A stretch of 64,000 nucleotides of DNA from Pirellulales bacterium (GTDB lineage Bacteria; Planctomycetota; Planctomycetia; Pirellulales; JACPPG01), in assembly GCA_036499395.1 (NCBI GenBank), contig DASYDW010000116.1, forward strand, positions 221,832 to 285,831. The letters are read 5' to 3'. Shown in pieces: positions 19,202 to 27,719 of this stretch. Within the stretch, counting starts at the first letter, position 1, and each line of letters opens with the position of its first letter. The position numbers and the translations under genes were made by a program. The notes under the pieces are model-generated. The model was not told the DNA's origin. It saw only the letters and a program-made list of their open reading frames with translations, and did not search any database.

Positions 19202-19488
19202 GTGCGTCTCTGTTCTCGGGTGCAAATCGTAGTGCGAACTCTCGTGGATATCGAAAAAGCCTCTGTATCTCTCTCGACCTGAGGACGTCATGACCCGAAG
19301 TGGTGCCGACGGGACGTTGACGGCTTTGGGCGGGCAAAAAGCGAAGTCCGTCGAGCGCCGTGTGAAGGGCGAGCGGTTGGATTTCGCGCCGTTAGACGAT
19401 CAAGATTTGTCGTACCGTGTTTCGGCGAGCGCGATAGAAATGCGCAAGCAAAGTCGCGGCAGAAAATTGATCGGGTGACGGTGCCCGA

Positions 19489-19566
19489 GAGAATCGCTTG
19501 AGAACCGAGTCACGGAATTGCTTCCGGTACTTGGTGCGATTCTCAGCGAGAGAGCATTAGCAACTC
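19489..19566 (-). repeat. Structured repeat upstream of PEP-CTERM paralogue A
   Basis: GAGAATCGC at 19489-19497 pairs perfectly with GCGATTCTC at 19536-19544. Inside, ACCGAGT..CGGAA pairs with TTCCG..ACTTGGT over a TTGC loop, giving an extended hairpin with one 6-base bulge. Immediately after it, AGCGAGAGAGCATTAGC is shared with a second copy near 20687. The 31-base core at 19536-19566 matches the second copy at 27 of 31 positions. The element is about 290 bases upstream of the paralogue A start. Confidence 0.75.
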
Positions 19567-19674
19567 TTAAAACGGACCGTCGAAGAAAAACTCTTACAGC
19601 AAAAACCGCCGAAGCGAGAACTAGGGCGTTTACCTCACCCCACTATAATCACCGCTTCGCAGCAAAGGTATCGC

Positions 19675-19710
19675 AAAATCCCTAAAATTCTCAAATTCTT
19701 ATTTTAGGGA
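19675..19710 (-). terminator. Probable terminator of PEP-CTERM paralogue B
   Basis: TCCCTAAAAT at 19679-19688 is perfectly complementary to ATTTTAGGGA at 19701-19710, with a 12-base loop. Read leftward, the hairpin is followed by a short T-run (the AAAA at 19675-19678 on the + strand). It lies about 50 bases past the stop of paralogue B. The T-run is short, so activity is likely but modest. Confidence 0.6.
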
Positions 19711-19762
19711 TCCTTTCAGCCAACTCGGCAACTGCCAAGCGACCGATGGGATTCTCAAAATC

Positions 19763-20446
19763 TTACTTACAAGTCTCTTGGCTTTTTACATTGCGGCGGA
19801 CCACACGTCCGACACCTACTCCCAAAACGCCAAGGGCCAACAGCAGCGCACTGGCCGGCTCGGGAACGCGCGTCACGTGAAAGGTCGGCGTGAAGAAGGA
19901 CAACGTTGCCGCGCCGTTGGTCGCGGACGCCTGCAAGAGATCTTGCACGGTCACGCTCGTCACGGACGAACTTAGCGCCGTGCTGTCAGTCAATTGGACC
20001 GGGCCAGGCGATGAATTACTGAAGATACTGAGCGCTCCGACGTTCGGCGTAAACGACTGCGCAACCGTGATCGTGCCAGGGCCGATGACCACGTTCGGGT
20101 TGCCGAACAACGCGGCATCCGAGATCACCGTGCCCGCAGCCGAGGTCACGCGATAGCCGATCGTGCCGTTGGATCCGCTGCCCCCCGCGAAATCGAGGAA
20201 CGCGCCCTGGAACGTCAAGCCAGCGTCACCCGTCGTGTATGGAGCGACATTAATATTCGCGGCCGTGGGCATGTCGCCGGTGCCGAGGTAGGTAAAGTCA
20301 TCGAACGTCAGGCTGCCGACGACAATACTCTGCCCCGGGGCCAGGAGCGTCGAGAGCGGCGTCGCCTGTGCAGTAGCAACGATCGACAGCACCACGGCCA
20401 ATGCCGAGAGAATGCTGATCGTTTTACGCGAAATGCCCCGATTCAT
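19763..20446 (-). CDS. PEP-CTERM secreted protein, paralogue B
   Basis: About 227 residues from an ATG at 20446 with a GGGAAAA ribosome binding site. It has a signal peptide (ISILSALAVVLSIVATAQA), a beta-rich mature domain, and a C-terminal PEP-CTERM signal (VPEPAS, hydrophobic helix, basic tail). The mature domain aligns along its length with the gene at 18527, with shared segments around GQSIVVGSLTFDDFTYL, TGDMPTA, GNPNVV and LSFFTPTFH. Exosortase processing is established for this C-terminal signal; the function of the mature domain is unknown. Its own structured repeat lies about 175 bases upstream. Confidence 0.88.
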   Translation of the reverse strand: MNRGISRKTISILSALAVVLSIVATAQATPLSTLLAPGQSIVVGSLTFDDFTYLGTGDMPTAANINVAPYTTGDAGLTFQGAFLDFAGGSGSNGTIGYRVTSAAGTVISDAALFGNPNVVIGPGTITVAQSFTPNVGALSIFSNSSPGPVQLTDSTALSSSVTSVTVQDLLQASATNGAATLSFFTPTFHVTRVPEPASALLLALGVLGVGVGRVVRRNVKSQETCK

Positions 20447-20853
20447 GCGTTTTTCCCGTTGATAGTTTGTTGTCTCTTGGCTGTTCGAAACGGCCGGTCT
20501 TGATGTCGAAGCTATGGTGTCGGTGCATAAAACGGCGCACCGTGAACTTTGTTGGTCGTTCCCTGGGACAGACGCGCGCACGAAAAAACGCGGCGTTCAG
20601 ACCAAGGAAAGGAAGGCTATGAGAATCGCGGAAAAGCGGCGTTAGCCGCGGGGTCGCCTGCGGGCTTTCAACCCACGAGCAAGGAAGCGATTCTTAGCGA
20701 GAATGCATTAGCTACTCAGTGTGACTGGCAGAATGCTCAAGCGCGATGCTGGCATTCAATGACGCCGAGTCTAATACGCACCGCGGGCGTTGTAAAGATT
20801 TGTGCGAAGATATTCCGAATTTATTAGCCACATTCGGGGGGTGGGGAACGATG
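20447..20853. other. Intergenic region upstream of PEP-CTERM paralogue B
   Basis: These 407 bases carry the second copy of the structured repeat and the leader of paralogue B. The remaining sequence towards the GNAT gene stop holds no supported gene. Confidence 0.55.
20621..20717 (-). repeat. Structured repeat upstream of PEP-CTERM paralogue B
   Basis: GAGAATCGC at 20621-20629 pairs with GCGATTCT at 20687-20694. Between them is a GCGGC-GTTA-GCCGC hairpin and additional GC-rich sequence, unlike the interior of the first copy. The 31-base core at 20687-20717 matches the core at 19536-19566 at 27 of 31 positions. The conserved outer parts and different interior suggest a retained functional sequence. 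Confidence 0.75.
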
Positions 20854-21810
20854 TCAAACGTGATCGATCTCTTGCCACCAATCCGCCGACTCGATGGCAG
20901 CCCCGTCGAAAGACAGACTCATATCGAGCGATTTGACCATCGTGATCTCGTCCTCGCGGCGAGAAATGGCAAACAGAGCTTCCGCCGGCGAGGCTTTCGG
21001 CATCCATCCCCCCGCTCGGGTTAACGCCCGTCCCTTTGCCATTTCGATTACCAGCCGAAACAGCTTCTCGCGTCGCTCGGCGTCCCCCGCTAAAACGGCC
21101 TGATCGTCGATCAGCAGGTCCAGTTTGGCCTGCCGCAGCCAGGCGTATCCCACCGTCTGGCCGGTCGGATCGAGAAGCCAAAAATGTTCGGCCGTCGGCT
21201 GCCGGGCGGCCAGATGCTCCCAATAATCGGCCGTTCGGTCGACGGCCAAAGGGCGCTGCCCATGATCACTGTCGTATAAGCTCGCGAGCCGCGGAACGCG
21301 CCGGGCGAATTCCTCGCCGGCTGGCACCGCGACCAGCCGCCATCCTGCCACCGCGTTCACCCCAGGGTTTGCACTGTCGGTGCTCGCCCAACCAATGTGC
21401 GCCGGGCAAAGCGTGTAGCCCAATCGCTCGTAATAGCGCGGATCGATATCGCAGAAGAGCGTACTGATGCGAGCCCCGGCCTGTTGCTCGTGCGACTCCG
21501 CCCAGCGAATCATGCGCGGCGCGATCCCCTGGCCGCGATAAGCATCGAGCGTATGTACCGAGGCAATTCCAATGCCTGGGAAGCTTCGCCCGTGCAGCCA
21601 GAAGCGCACGGGATGACTGGCAAGCGCGGCCACGACCTTTCCGCCCAAGCAGCCGACGATCCAGTGGGCACGACGATGCAGTGCGGACTTCTCACGTCGC
21701 GCCACATGTTCAGTCAGTGTCAGCCCCAGCGACCAGACATCGTGGCAATTTTCGTGTGCGCGGCAGCGCTCGTCGTCCGTGGCCAGATGAATATCGAGGA
21801 ATTGCGTCAT
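20854..21810 (-). CDS. GNAT family N-acetyltransferase
   Basis: About 318 residues from an ATG at 21810. Residues 1-150 form a GNAT domain: the acetyl-CoA-binding motif A is SVHTLDAYRGQGIAPRMI around residue 115-132, with RGQGIA as the pyrophosphate loop. The following FCDIDPRYYERLGYTLCP segment is typical of the GNAT fold end. The C-terminal half, with DYWEHLAARQPTAEHFWLLD, resembles the second acetyltransferase-like domain of Eis-type proteins. It transfers acetyl to an unknown amine substrate. A longer frame starting at 22011 overlaps the divergent oxidoreductase leader and is not favoured. Confidence 0.8.
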   Translation of the reverse strand: MTQFLDIHLATDDERCRAHENCHDVWSLGLTLTEHVARREKSALHRRAHWIVGCLGGKVVAALASHPVRFWLHGRSFPGIGIASVHTLDAYRGQGIAPRMIRWAESHEQQAGARISTLFCDIDPRYYERLGYTLCPAHIGWASTDSANPGVNAVAGWRLVAVPAGEEFARRVPRLASLYDSDHGQRPLAVDRTADYWEHLAARQPTAEHFWLLDPTGQTVGYAWLRQAKLDLLIDDQAVLAGDAERREKLFRLVIEMAKGRALTRAGGWMPKASPAEALFAISRREDEITMVKSLDMSLSFDGAAIESADWWQEIDHV

Positions 21811-21973
21811 GGCAGGCAATTGCGTGGCCAGGAAAACGTGATTGTGGACCGTCGCGGCAGCGTGTGTCGTCGACTCGCTTGCAGCCGCGCGGCTGTCGGC
21901 TAGATTGTGGGCGCATTTCCCCTTGGTGCAATCCGCACCGCCAGACTTTATTCGCCGCCCGAGGAGCTTCGCC

Positions 21974-22999
21974 GTGTCGACTGCCATGAACGAGCGTATT
22001 CTGTTGGCCACACGTCCGGTCGGTTACCCCAAGGAGAGTGATTTCCGGCTTGAACAACAACCGATCGAGCAGCCGGCCGACGGGCAGTTTCTCGTTCGCG
22101 TCGGTTACTTGTCATTGGACCCTTACATGCGCGGGCGCATGAGTGATGCCAAGAGTTACGCCACGCCTGTCAAACCGGGCGAAGTAATGGTCGGCGGCGG
22201 CGTGGGACGCGTCGAGGCGTCGCGCCATCCAAAGTTTGCTGTCGGTGATTTTGTCGTCGGACCGAATTTCGGTTGGCAAACATACGCCATCAGCAACGGG
22301 GCTGGCATTACGAAAGTCGATCTCGAGCTCGCGCCGATTTCAACGGCCCTAGGCGTCTTAGGCATGCCGGGACTGACGGCCTACTTCGGACTGCTCGAAA
22401 TCGGACAGCCCCGGCCCGGTGAAACCGTCTTGGTCTCGGCAGCTTCGGGCGCCGTGGGAGCAGTCGTTGGGCAAATCGCGAAGATCGCCGGTTGCCGCGT
22501 CGTGGGCATTGTTGGTTCGGACGAGAAAGCAGCCTACATCCGCGACGAACTCGGTTTCGACGCGGCGGTCAACTATCGGACCGCCCCGGACCTTGCGAAA
22601 GCGATCGGCGAGGCCTGCCCCAACGGTGTCGACGTCTACTTCGAAAATGTCGGCGGCGAGATTCTCGACGCCGCGATGCGCAATCTGAATCATCGGGCCA
22701 GAATCCCCGTCTGCGGCATGATCGCGGAATACAACCTCGACAAACCGGCAGTCGGCCCCAGGCCCGGCCGAATGATCCTGGTATCGCGGGCGCGGATGGA
22801 AGGATTTCTGGTGTTCGATTTCCACGATCAATACCCGCAGGCGCTCGCCGCGCTCGGTCGCTGGGTGCGGGAAGGCAAAATCAAATACCGCGAGGACGTC
22901 GTCGACGGCTTGAAGAACGCCCCGCAGGCGTTCATCGGGCTGATGCAGGGAAAGAATTTCGGCAAGCTGCTGGTGCGCGTGGCGAAGCTGGATAGGTGA
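21974..22999 (+). CDS. NADP-dependent oxidoreductase, medium-chain dehydrogenase/reductase family
   Basis: About 341 residues. I chose the GTG at 21974 because GAGGAG lies eight bases upstream; the ATG at 21986 is four codons later. The protein matches the zinc-independent leukotriene B4 dehydrogenase/CurA branch: LSLDPYMRGRM, a glycine-rich GGGVGRVEAS segment, GMPGLTAYFGLLE, and the nucleotide-binding SAASGAVGAVVGQIAKIAG loop. YFENVGG and MQGKNFGKLLVRV complete the signature. Family members reduce alpha,beta-unsaturated carbonyls with NADPH. It is divergent from the GNAT gene; no pathway partner is adjacent. Confidence 0.92.
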   Translation: MSTAMNERILLATRPVGYPKESDFRLEQQPIEQPADGQFLVRVGYLSLDPYMRGRMSDAKSYATPVKPGEVMVGGGVGRVEASRHPKFAVGDFVVGPNFGWQTYAISNGAGITKVDLELAPISTALGVLGMPGLTAYFGLLEIGQPRPGETVLVSAASGAVGAVVGQIAKIAGCRVVGIVGSDEKAAYIRDELGFDAAVNYRTAPDLAKAIGEACPNGVDVYFENVGGEILDAAMRNLNHRARIPVCGMIAEYNLDKPAVGPRPGRMILVSRARMEGFLVFDFHDQYPQALAALGRWVREGKIKYREDVVDGLKNAPQAFIGLMQGKNFGKLLVRVAKLDR

Positions 23000-23008
23000 C
23001 GATATTGG

Positions 23009-23431
23009 TTACGAATCCACGACTAGCATAAATAGTTGTTCAGTTCTGCCCGCGCGTTTGATCAACCCGTCAGCCTCGAGTTGGTTCAGGTATTCCTTTA
23101 ACGTAAAAAAATCCTGAATTGACTCAAATGTCGCACGTCCCCTGGCAAACAGATGCAATCGCCATGTATCAAATGCGTCCCACTCACCATCGTTCGCGAA
23201 GTCAACATCGACTATCAAGCCGTCAAATTCGAAACAAACCCCGATACCATGAAACGAGTACGATGTGCCCGTTGAAAGCTCACCGTCCTTGGGGATTTGT
23301 TGCGAACGCCAAGCAGCCAGGAGAGTTCTGGTCCCCGCTTTGATTGCTAGTTGCTTGCAAAGTCGATCCGCTTCACGGAGGTAGTCGTGAATAATGTCGA
23401 GAAGTAGTTTTCGGCGGTCTTCCTCAATCAT
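23009..23431 (-). CDS. Hypothetical protein, possibly DUF6896
   Basis: A 140-residue soluble protein with no signal peptide or membrane segment. It has an N-terminal acidic helix, a central SYSFHGIGVCFEFDGLIVDVDF segment with alternating aromatic and acidic residues, and a WRLHLFARGR segment. The central FHG-G-C and D-D-F pattern reminds me of DUF6896, a family of unknown function; this is from memory and not certain. It converges with the oxidoreductase gene with only nine bases between stops. Confidence 0.55.
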   Translation of the reverse strand: MIEEDRRKLLLDIIHDYLREADRLCKQLAIKAGTRTLLAAWRSQQIPKDGELSTGTSYSFHGIGVCFEFDGLIVDVDFANDGEWDAFDTWRLHLFARGRATFESIQDFFTLKEYLNQLEADGLIKRAGRTEQLFMLVVDS

Positions 23432-23464
23432 GCTCGTATTATACCGAACGTCTAGGCAATCTTT

Positions 23465-23794
23465 ATGGCACTCCCTCGCGCACAGTTGAATCAGGTAATC
23501 GACGTTCGTCCGCTAGGGCACGGCATTGCGACTTCGCCGACGTCGACGTTATTGACAACAGAATCGCTCGAGTTGATCCGCCTGGTGATGCCGGCTGGCA
23601 AAAAGATCCCCACACATCAGGTGCCAGGCGAGATCACGGTGCAATGCCTGGAAGGAAAGATCGAATTCACCGCCGGCGATCGTTCGCACGAACTGCGTGC
23701 GGGCGAGATGTTGGGGCTGCCCGGCGGCTGTCCCCACTCGCTCTCAGCAGTCGAGGACGCCACGGTGTTGGTCACGATCCTGCTTAAGAAATGA
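23465..23794 (+). CDS. Small cupin-domain protein
   Basis: A 109-residue single-domain cupin. The first cupin box is HQVPGEITVQCLEG (about residues 50-63), and the second is PGGCPHSLSAVEDA (about 86-99). The second box retains one His; the first box has H and E, so a metal site is plausible but incomplete. Small cupins of this type bind or isomerise small ligands, often as dimers; the ligand is unknown. It precedes the haloalkane dehalogenase by about 50 bases on the same strand and probably shares its transcript. Confidence 0.8.
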   Translation: MALPRAQLNQVIDVRPLGHGIATSPTSTLLTTESLELIRLVMPAGKKIPTHQVPGEITVQCLEGKIEFTAGDRSHELRAGEMLGLPGGCPHSLSAVEDATVLVTILLKK

Positions 23795-23847
23795 TTTCGG
23801 TAGCCGAGCTAGCCGCCTCGCACGCACACACGAACAGGAGATACGCG

Positions 23848-24759
23848 ATGAAGGTTCTGCGCACGCCCGACGAACGGTTCACAAATCTGCCGGGGTATTC
23901 CTACTCGCCACATTACGTCGAGGTGAAGGGGCTGCGAATGCATTACCTCGACGAAGGGCACGGCGATCCCATTCTGTGCCTGCACGGCGCACCGTCGTGG
24001 TGCTACCTGTATCGCAAGATGGTGCCAACTCTGTCGCGCGAGCATCGCGTCGTCGCGCCGGACCTGCTGGGCTTCGGCCGTTCGGATAAGCCCACCGAAC
24101 GATCCGACTATACGTACGCTTTTCATCACGACACCGTGGCCGGTTTCATCGAAGCGCTCGATCTGCGGCGCATCACGCTTGTCTGCCAGGATTGGGGTGG
24201 CCTGATTGGACTGCCGCTGGCCGTCGAGATGGCCGACCGTTTCGCGGCACTGGTGATCATGAATACCGGATTGCCGACAGGCGAAGCACCCCAGACCGAG
24301 GCCGCGAAGAAAAGCGCCGCGGCGTTCGCGGCCTGGCGTGGATTCGCCGAAACGATGACCGATCTGCCCGTCGGCTTTGTCATCAAGGGCGCGACGAAAT
24401 CGAAACCCTCGGACGAAATCGTGGCCGCATACGAGGCGCCGTTTCCGGATGCCACGTACAAGGCCGGCGCGGCGAAGTTTCCGCTGCTGGTGCCGATCGC
24501 GCCGACGGATGAAGCAGCCCCCGTTATGCAACGAACGCGCGAGGCACTCGCGAAGTGGAACAAACCGGCGCTCGTGATGTTCTCGGACAGCGACCCAATC
24601 ACGGCCGGTGGCGACGAGTTCTTCCGCCGCTTGATTCCCACGGCCAAGAACGAACCGGCCATCACGATCCGCGACGCGGCTCACTTTCTGCAGGAAGACA
24701 AGGGAGAAGAAATTGCCGAAAATATCCGGCAATTCTTGGCGCGCCACAAGAACGCCTGA
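23848..24759 (+). CDS. Haloalkane dehalogenase, alpha/beta hydrolase
   Basis: A 303-residue alpha/beta hydrolase that starts at an ATG with ACAGGAG eight bases upstream. The sequence fits subfamily HLD-I: the oxyanion HGAPSWCYLYRKM segment, the nucleophile elbow with D115 followed by the halide-binding W116 (VCQDWGG), a cap with a further Trp (AWRGF), an acid D247 or D249 in SDSDP, and the base H279 in DAAHFLQED. Such enzymes hydrolyse carbon-halogen bonds to alcohols plus halide. The upstream cupin may be co-transcribed. Activity on a given haloalkane cannot be read from sequence. Confidence 0.88.
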   Translation: MKVLRTPDERFTNLPGYSYSPHYVEVKGLRMHYLDEGHGDPILCLHGAPSWCYLYRKMVPTLSREHRVVAPDLLGFGRSDKPTERSDYTYAFHHDTVAGFIEALDLRRITLVCQDWGGLIGLPLAVEMADRFAALVIMNTGLPTGEAPQTEAAKKSAAAFAAWRGFAETMTDLPVGFVIKGATKSKPSDEIVAAYEAPFPDATYKAGAAKFPLLVPIAPTDEAAPVMQRTREALAKWNKPALVMFSDSDPITAGGDEFFRRLIPTAKNEPAITIRDAAHFLQEDKGEEIAENIRQFLARHKNA

Positions 24760-25081
24760 GCGATCCGGCAATCGCCGTCAGACATGGCGATCGCAGAGTT
24801 CTTGGTCCAGTGGCTTGTCACCCAGGGCCGACCTGACTTTCACGATTCTGCGCGATGTGCGGCGCATGTTCCCCACCCGGCTGACGTCCCGATTTAACGG
24901 TTTTGCGCTGTGGCGAAACTTTCGGACTCGCGGACTGATAGTCTGTTGCGGCGCCCATCGTCGCGCTCATGCGTTCACGGCGCAGCGACGATTCTCTTGA
25001 TAACGGTGTTACAGCGGCATGAAACGTGACGCGGTCGATGCCGGTGGGAATTGATCGATTCGCCGGTCGGCCTGGGATGCC
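24760..25081. other. Intergenic stretch without a recognisable gene
   Basis: These 322 bases follow the haloalkane dehalogenase. A weak ATCGCC/GGCGAT inverted repeat near 24769-24792 might contribute to termination, but it has no T-run. No other signal is visible. Confidence 0.45.
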
Positions 25082-25912
25082 ATGACCTCGACGCAGATTT
25101 ATTTTTCGCACGCCCTGGTACTGCTGACCGCGATAACGGTGTCGCCGGTCGCGGCCGCCACCACGCGCGGTCGCGCGTCCTCCGCGCCGAGTGAAGCAAG
25201 CGCACCGCCCGCTGATCGACCGGTCGTACGCTGGGTCGAGCCGCCAGCCGCGAAGAAAGCGCCACCGTCCCCTGCCCCACCGATCAACGCGACACAGAAA
25301 ATCGATCGGCAGCCCGCGGCGCCGGGCAAAGTGAAGAAAGCCACACCGAACACGGCAGTGCGAAAGCCCAAGGGCACGTCCGGTAGTGCGAAGCTGTCGC
25401 GCGTCGCACCGTCGGAAATGAATCGGGCCGCGCAAACTTCCAAGAAGGCGACGACCGGCAAAGCATCGTCCAAGAAGGGGACGCCGAAGAAACCGCCGCT
25501 CGAAAAGGCGCCCCCCGTCGATGCGCTGAATCCCGAGGCACCCCCGAGCGACGTAACACAGGCAAAGCCGATCGCAGCAACACTGGGCGAAGCGCCTGAT
25601 CACATTGCGCCGCACGATCTGGAAAATCTCGATGAGCCAGCGACGAACAAGCCGGAATGCCTGCGGCTGCCCCCCGGCCCGGAAGTCGCCCCAAGCTTTG
25701 TGATGATTCGTGGCATCGGGCAACCAGGGACTGAACCCGAACTCGAACAACCACAGAGCGAGCAAGGCGCGCCTGCCGAACTAGCACCCTCGGCATCAAG
25801 AGCGCGTCCAACGGCGGCTGCCGATCCGGACTCGCAGCCGGCAGCCCCCGCCAAAAAACCCGCGGCGCGCGGTTCACGACCGGCCCCCTCGCGGTCGCCG
25901 CGCCGAACCTAG
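25082..25912 (+). CDS. Secreted low-complexity Lys/Ala/Pro-rich protein
   Basis: A 276-residue protein. An N-terminal hydrophobic segment (residues 6-25, ending AVAAA-like) suggests export. The rest is rich in Pro, Ala, Lys and Ser with no globular pattern, like disordered linker or histone-H1-like tails. A long open frame on the opposite strand has no signal or domain, so I prefer this strand. Function unknown. The signal peptide and absence of stops are the main support. Confidence 0.45.
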   Translation: MTSTQIYFSHALVLLTAITVSPVAAATTRGRASSAPSEASAPPADRPVVRWVEPPAAKKAPPSPAPPINATQKIDRQPAAPGKVKKATPNTAVRKPKGTSGSAKLSRVAPSEMNRAAQTSKKATTGKASSKKGTPKKPPLEKAPPVDALNPEAPPSDVTQAKPIAATLGEAPDHIAPHDLENLDEPATNKPECLRLPPGPEVAPSFVMIRGIGQPGTEPELEQPQSEQGAPAELAPSASRARPTAAADPDSQPAAPAKKPAARGSRPAPSRSPRRT

Positions 25913-26051
25913 TGATTGGGCCCTCCGCGCCCGATACATTCCGCGCCTGGTTCACTCGGTGCCCGGTTCATTTGGCATCATTCGCGGTGTAAGATAGCGG
26001 CCACGCTCGCTGTTTTCTGGCCGTCTCTTTTCACCTGAGAATGAACCACAC

Positions 26052-26984
26052 ATGACCATTTTGCCGTCCTCCGCCCACGCTGATTGTTCATGGACACGTC
26101 CGCGCCCAACCCGCATGGGCCGGCGCATGCTGCTGGTGGCCGGATTGGCGCTGCTCGCCAGCGCCTCGTCATCGCTGGCCCAGAATTCAAACGCCGCTGA
26201 TAAGAAGATCGTCCTCGTCGCGGGCACGCCCAGCCACGGTCGCGGAGATCATGAATTCAATGCCGGTGTGTTGCTACTGAAAAAATGCTTGGACGCGGTG
26301 CCAGGCATCAAGTGCGACGCGCATCTAAACGGCTGGCCGAAGGATCGGAATGCTTTCGACGGTGCGGACGCCATCATGTTGTATATGGACGGCGGATCGG
26401 GGCATCCGCTGATTCGCGATGAGAATCTGGCCCAAATGCGTGCGCTGATGGCCAAGGGAGTCGGCCTGGTATGCGTGCATTATGCCGTTGAGGTACCGAA
26501 GGATCGCGGCGGGCCGGAATTGATCGATTGGATCGGCGGCTACTACGAGACCGGCTACTCGATCAATCCGCACTGGGTCGCTGACATCAAGCAATTGCCC
26601 GATCATCCGATCACGCGCGGCGTGAAGCCTTTCAAGGCTCGCGACGAATGGTACTTCAACATGCGCTTCCGCCCCGAGATGGAAGGAGTGATCCCGATTG
26701 TCTCGGCAACTCCGGTGGATGGCATCCGCGGTACGCCAGCGGCCAAAGAACATCCGGGGCGTGAAGAGGTTCTGGCCTGGGCCGTCGAACGTCCGGACGG
26801 CGGCCGTGGATTCGGCTTCACCGGCGGCCACTTCCATATCAATTGGGGAGACGACTACTTCCGCAAGTTGATTCTGAATGCGCTCGTCTGGGCGGCCCAC
26901 GGCGACGTCCCAGCGGACGGCGTATCAAGCATGGTCGAAAAGGAAGAGCTGAAGCAGAACCTCGACCCGAAAGGGAAGAAGTAA
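26052..26984 (+). CDS. Secreted ThuA-domain protein
   Basis: Up to 310 residues; the true start may be one of the later ATGs at 26115 or 26127, just before the hydrophobic signal segment (MLLVAGLALLASASSSLA). The mature domain is ThuA-like: IVLVAGTPSHGRGDHEFNAG, LNGWPKDRNAFDGADAIMLYMDGG, and a class-I-amidotransferase-like GLVCVHYAVEVPKD segment without a catalytic cysteine. A C-terminal GFGFTGGHFHINWGDDYFR closes the fold. ThuA domains are linked to sugar or trehalose utilisation but no reaction is proven. They are abundant in Planctomycetes. It stands alone here. Confidence 0.88.
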   Translation: MTILPSSAHADCSWTRPRPTRMGRRMLLVAGLALLASASSSLAQNSNAADKKIVLVAGTPSHGRGDHEFNAGVLLLKKCLDAVPGIKCDAHLNGWPKDRNAFDGADAIMLYMDGGSGHPLIRDENLAQMRALMAKGVGLVCVHYAVEVPKDRGGPELIDWIGGYYETGYSINPHWVADIKQLPDHPITRGVKPFKARDEWYFNMRFRPEMEGVIPIVSATPVDGIRGTPAAKEHPGREEVLAWAVERPDGGRGFGFTGGHFHINWGDDYFRKLILNALVWAAHGDVPADGVSSMVEKEELKQNLDPKGKK

Positions 26985-27103
26985 CTTTCGGCTCGCGACC
27001 TGGACTGAAAGACGATCCCCAGATTGCGTAGATCTCTCAGATTTTGAATAAGCCCCGTTGCCGGTCCGCTGTGCCGCACGAGCCGGCGCGACAACAACTC
27101 TTC

Positions 27104-27131
27104 AAATCTGCGTTCCTCTGCGAAATCTGCG
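27104..27131 (+). repeat. Short direct repeats with AAATCTGCG units
   Basis: AAATCTGCG occurs at 27104-27112 and again at 27123-27131, with another TCTGCG between them. The pattern resembles short repeat phrases common in intergenic DNA of environmental bacteria. No function is evident. Confidence 0.3.
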
Positions 27132-27194
27132 GACCGAAACGTCAATTCGCGGGCGTATGCCATGCGCGCCAGACCGCAAAAAGGCGGTAGTGCG

Positions 27195-27407
27195 TCAGTT
27201 TGAATTGCGGGTTTCGGGCGGTTGGCACGGGCGGTCACTCCGACGGCGGTTCCAGCCGAGCCATCCGCAGACGGAAATTATCGTACCGACGAGCAGCGCG
27301 GCACGTTCTGTCGAGATACTGTTCGACCAGAGGCCATCCCACAGAAGCAGCAGCAGGACAATCGCCATAAGGGCACCGGCCAACGCATACTTGAAAGCGG
27401 AGATCAT
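27195..27407 (-). CDS. Small two-helix membrane protein
   Basis: A 70-residue protein with a GGGGG-rich ribosome-binding sequence before its ATG. It has two likely membrane helices, residues 5-24 and 36-52, and an Arg-rich soluble tail. Size and topology are typical of small envelope proteins. No family is recognised. It lies between ThuA and the PQQ-propeller gene in the opposite direction. Confidence 0.4.
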   Translation of the reverse strand: MISAFKYALAGALMAIVLLLLLWDGLWSNSISTERAALLVGTIISVCGWLGWNRRRSDRPCQPPETRNSN

Positions 27408-27719
27408 CCCCCCATCATACCTGGCGGGAGGGGCGACTATACGATCTCACGTAGTTCTTTAATGCAGTTTTGACAAAGAGGACCTGTTCGCGTCGCCCAT
27501 ATTTTAGGCTTCGCCTGTCCAGCGGCGCGTCCTAGAACTTCAAGAGATATCAACGATTGCTTCTGTGCGGCTACAAAAAGACGCGAAAACTGATTTCAGA
27601 CTAATGCACTACCAAAAAGGCGCGAGGTTGGCGTATTCGCAACGTCGAGGGTATCCTTAAACGTCCGCCCACTTGCCTGCCTTGCAGCCTGCCGATGTTT
27701 TTTCGGAGTTCTTCTCGTG
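27408..27719. other. Intergenic region before the PQQ-propeller gene
   Basis: These 312 bases separate two divergent genes. They should contain both promoters. No recognisable box or hairpin stands out. Confidence 0.4.

Larger units (their letters stand above)
19202..19762. other. Intergenic region between the two PEP-CTERM paralogues
   Basis: These 561 bases are more AT-rich than the genes. They hold the structured repeat (19489-19566), a hairpin (19675-19710) and leader sequence of paralogue A. Short frames here lack support. Nothing else is recognised. Confidence 0.6.

Noticed and set aside
19290-19478. 62-codon frame upstream of PEP-CTERM paralogue A
   Set aside because: It has no ribosome binding site or domain and lies in a likely promoter region.
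24818-25765. Open frame of 315 codons on the minus strand opposite the Lys/Ala/Pro-rich gene
   Set aside because: The translation is Arg/Gly-rich with no signal peptide or motif. The + strand frame has a signal segment, so I kept that one with low confidence.
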